This document shows positions 63,799 through 64,000 of a DNA stretch of 64,000 bases, in pieces (position 1 is the stretch's first letter; each line of letters starts with the position of its first letter). The notes under the pieces were generated by a model. The model was not told the DNA's origin. It worked only from the letters and a program-made list of their open reading frames with translations, and did not search any database. The position numbers and the translations under genes were made by a program. The DNA lies in NCBI GenBank assembly GCA_002723275.1, contig PBNZ01000031.1, positions 58,447 through 122,446 of the forward strand, written 5' to 3'. The DNA is from Planctomycetaceae bacterium. Lineage in GTDB: Bacteria; Planctomycetota; Planctomycetia; Pirellulales; Pirellulaceae.

Positions 63799-64000
63799 TC
63801 AGGAGACACGCTGCAGCACCTGTTGTAGCAGCTTTTCTAGCTCTGGCTGCCCGGAAGAAATCTGGAGATCGATCATCAAGGCCCACAGTGGATGACTTCC
63901 CAGCCGTTCGACCGCCAGTTTCACGAGATCCTTGTGCGTACAGATGGCTGCCTCGCTATTGCTGTTTGCAAGCCAACTTTGCAACGATTCTAAATCTTCT
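63799..64000 (-). CDS. lpxK: LpxK (tetraacyldisaccharide 4'-kinase), C-terminal part cut by window edge
   Basis: The C-terminal 66 codons of a gene entering from the right edge. The segment AICTHKDLVKLAVERLGSHPLWAL and the ending LEKLLQQVLQ resemble the last part of LpxK, which phosphorylates lipid A precursor at the 4' position. The short length makes the identification probable, not certain. Its placement before hldE fits a lipid A/LPS operon. Confidence 0.6.
   Translation of the reverse strand, partial: EDLESLQSWLANSNSEAAICTHKDLVKLAVERLGSHPLWALMIDLQISSGQPELEKLLQQVLQRVS

Noticed and set aside
1-64000. CRISPR arrays, tRNA or rRNA genes, IS elements, prophage
   Set aside because: No regularly spaced repeat-spacer pattern, no clover-leaf sequence ending in CCA, no rRNA motif and no transposase or integrase-like protein was seen.

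Overview
The window looks like chromosome from a planctomycete, most likely of the Pirellulales. The evidence is a PVC-type haem-binding CxxCH protein with HEAT-like repeats, a DUF1570 protein, a neutral-ceramidase-like protein, a cytochrome/PHM-like copper monooxygenase/TPR fusion, a Tat-exported Gfo/Idh/MocA protein, and a lipid A and heptose pathway. The taxon is inferred from protein families. I saw no rRNA, tRNA, CRISPR array, IS element or prophage.

Layout. 1-8.9 kb (minus strand): secreted or membrane proteins (Gfo/Idh/MocA fragment, DUF1570 HEATH protein, Fe3+-type ABC permease, ceramidase-like protein, PVC cytochrome, secreted unknown). 8.9-21.8 kb (minus): housekeeping genes nadK, dxs, ispA, xseB, xseA, a DUF374 acyltransferase, an AsmA-like giant, an MFS transporter and tilS. 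22.5-25 kb (plus): rny-ymdB. 25.4-39.7 kb (plus): a flagellar-type export locus, fliF-fliG-fliN-fliO-fliP-fliQ-fliR-flhB, then flhA-flhF-flhG and a FliA-type sigma factor. It is preceded by a hydrolase that has lost its catalytic residues and by an orphan HATPase-like protein, and interrupted by a sulfotransferase on the other strand. 39.7-42.3 kb (minus): copper monooxygenase fusion plus redoxin lipoprotein. 42.4-50.8 kb (plus): a phosphate regulon, phoR-pstS-pstC-pstA-pstB1-pstB2-phoU-phoB. 51-55.3 kb: MsbA-like exporter, BON protein, cysC, acyl-CoA dehydrogenase-like protein. 55.5-57.8 kb: alpha-glucan phosphorylase. 57.9-64 kb: envelope polysaccharide genes (methyltransferase, GT9, GT4, GT2, hldE, 3' end of lpxK).

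Two loci stand out. The first is the Pst system. Its binding protein reads as a circular permutation (the C-terminal half of PstS precedes the N-terminal half). Its two ATPases have complementary defects: PstB1 has lost the Q-loop Gln and the switch His but keeps LSGGQ, while PstB2 keeps those but has lost the signature. They should therefore form a heterodimer with one intact and one dead site. PstA carries a soluble extension of about 145 residues, and a six-unit Pho-box-like array with 11-bp phasing precedes pstS.

The second is the flagellar-type locus. FliG has no torque (C-terminal) domain, FlhB stops before the NPTH self-cleaving domain exactly where the sulfotransferase gene begins, and FlhG has lost both P-loop lysines while keeping its FlhF-binding DQAxxLR helix. 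No rod, hook, filament, FliM, FliI/H or Mot gene is in the window. Either the missing parts lie elsewhere, or this is a flagellum-derived secretion or scaffold apparatus that does not rotate.
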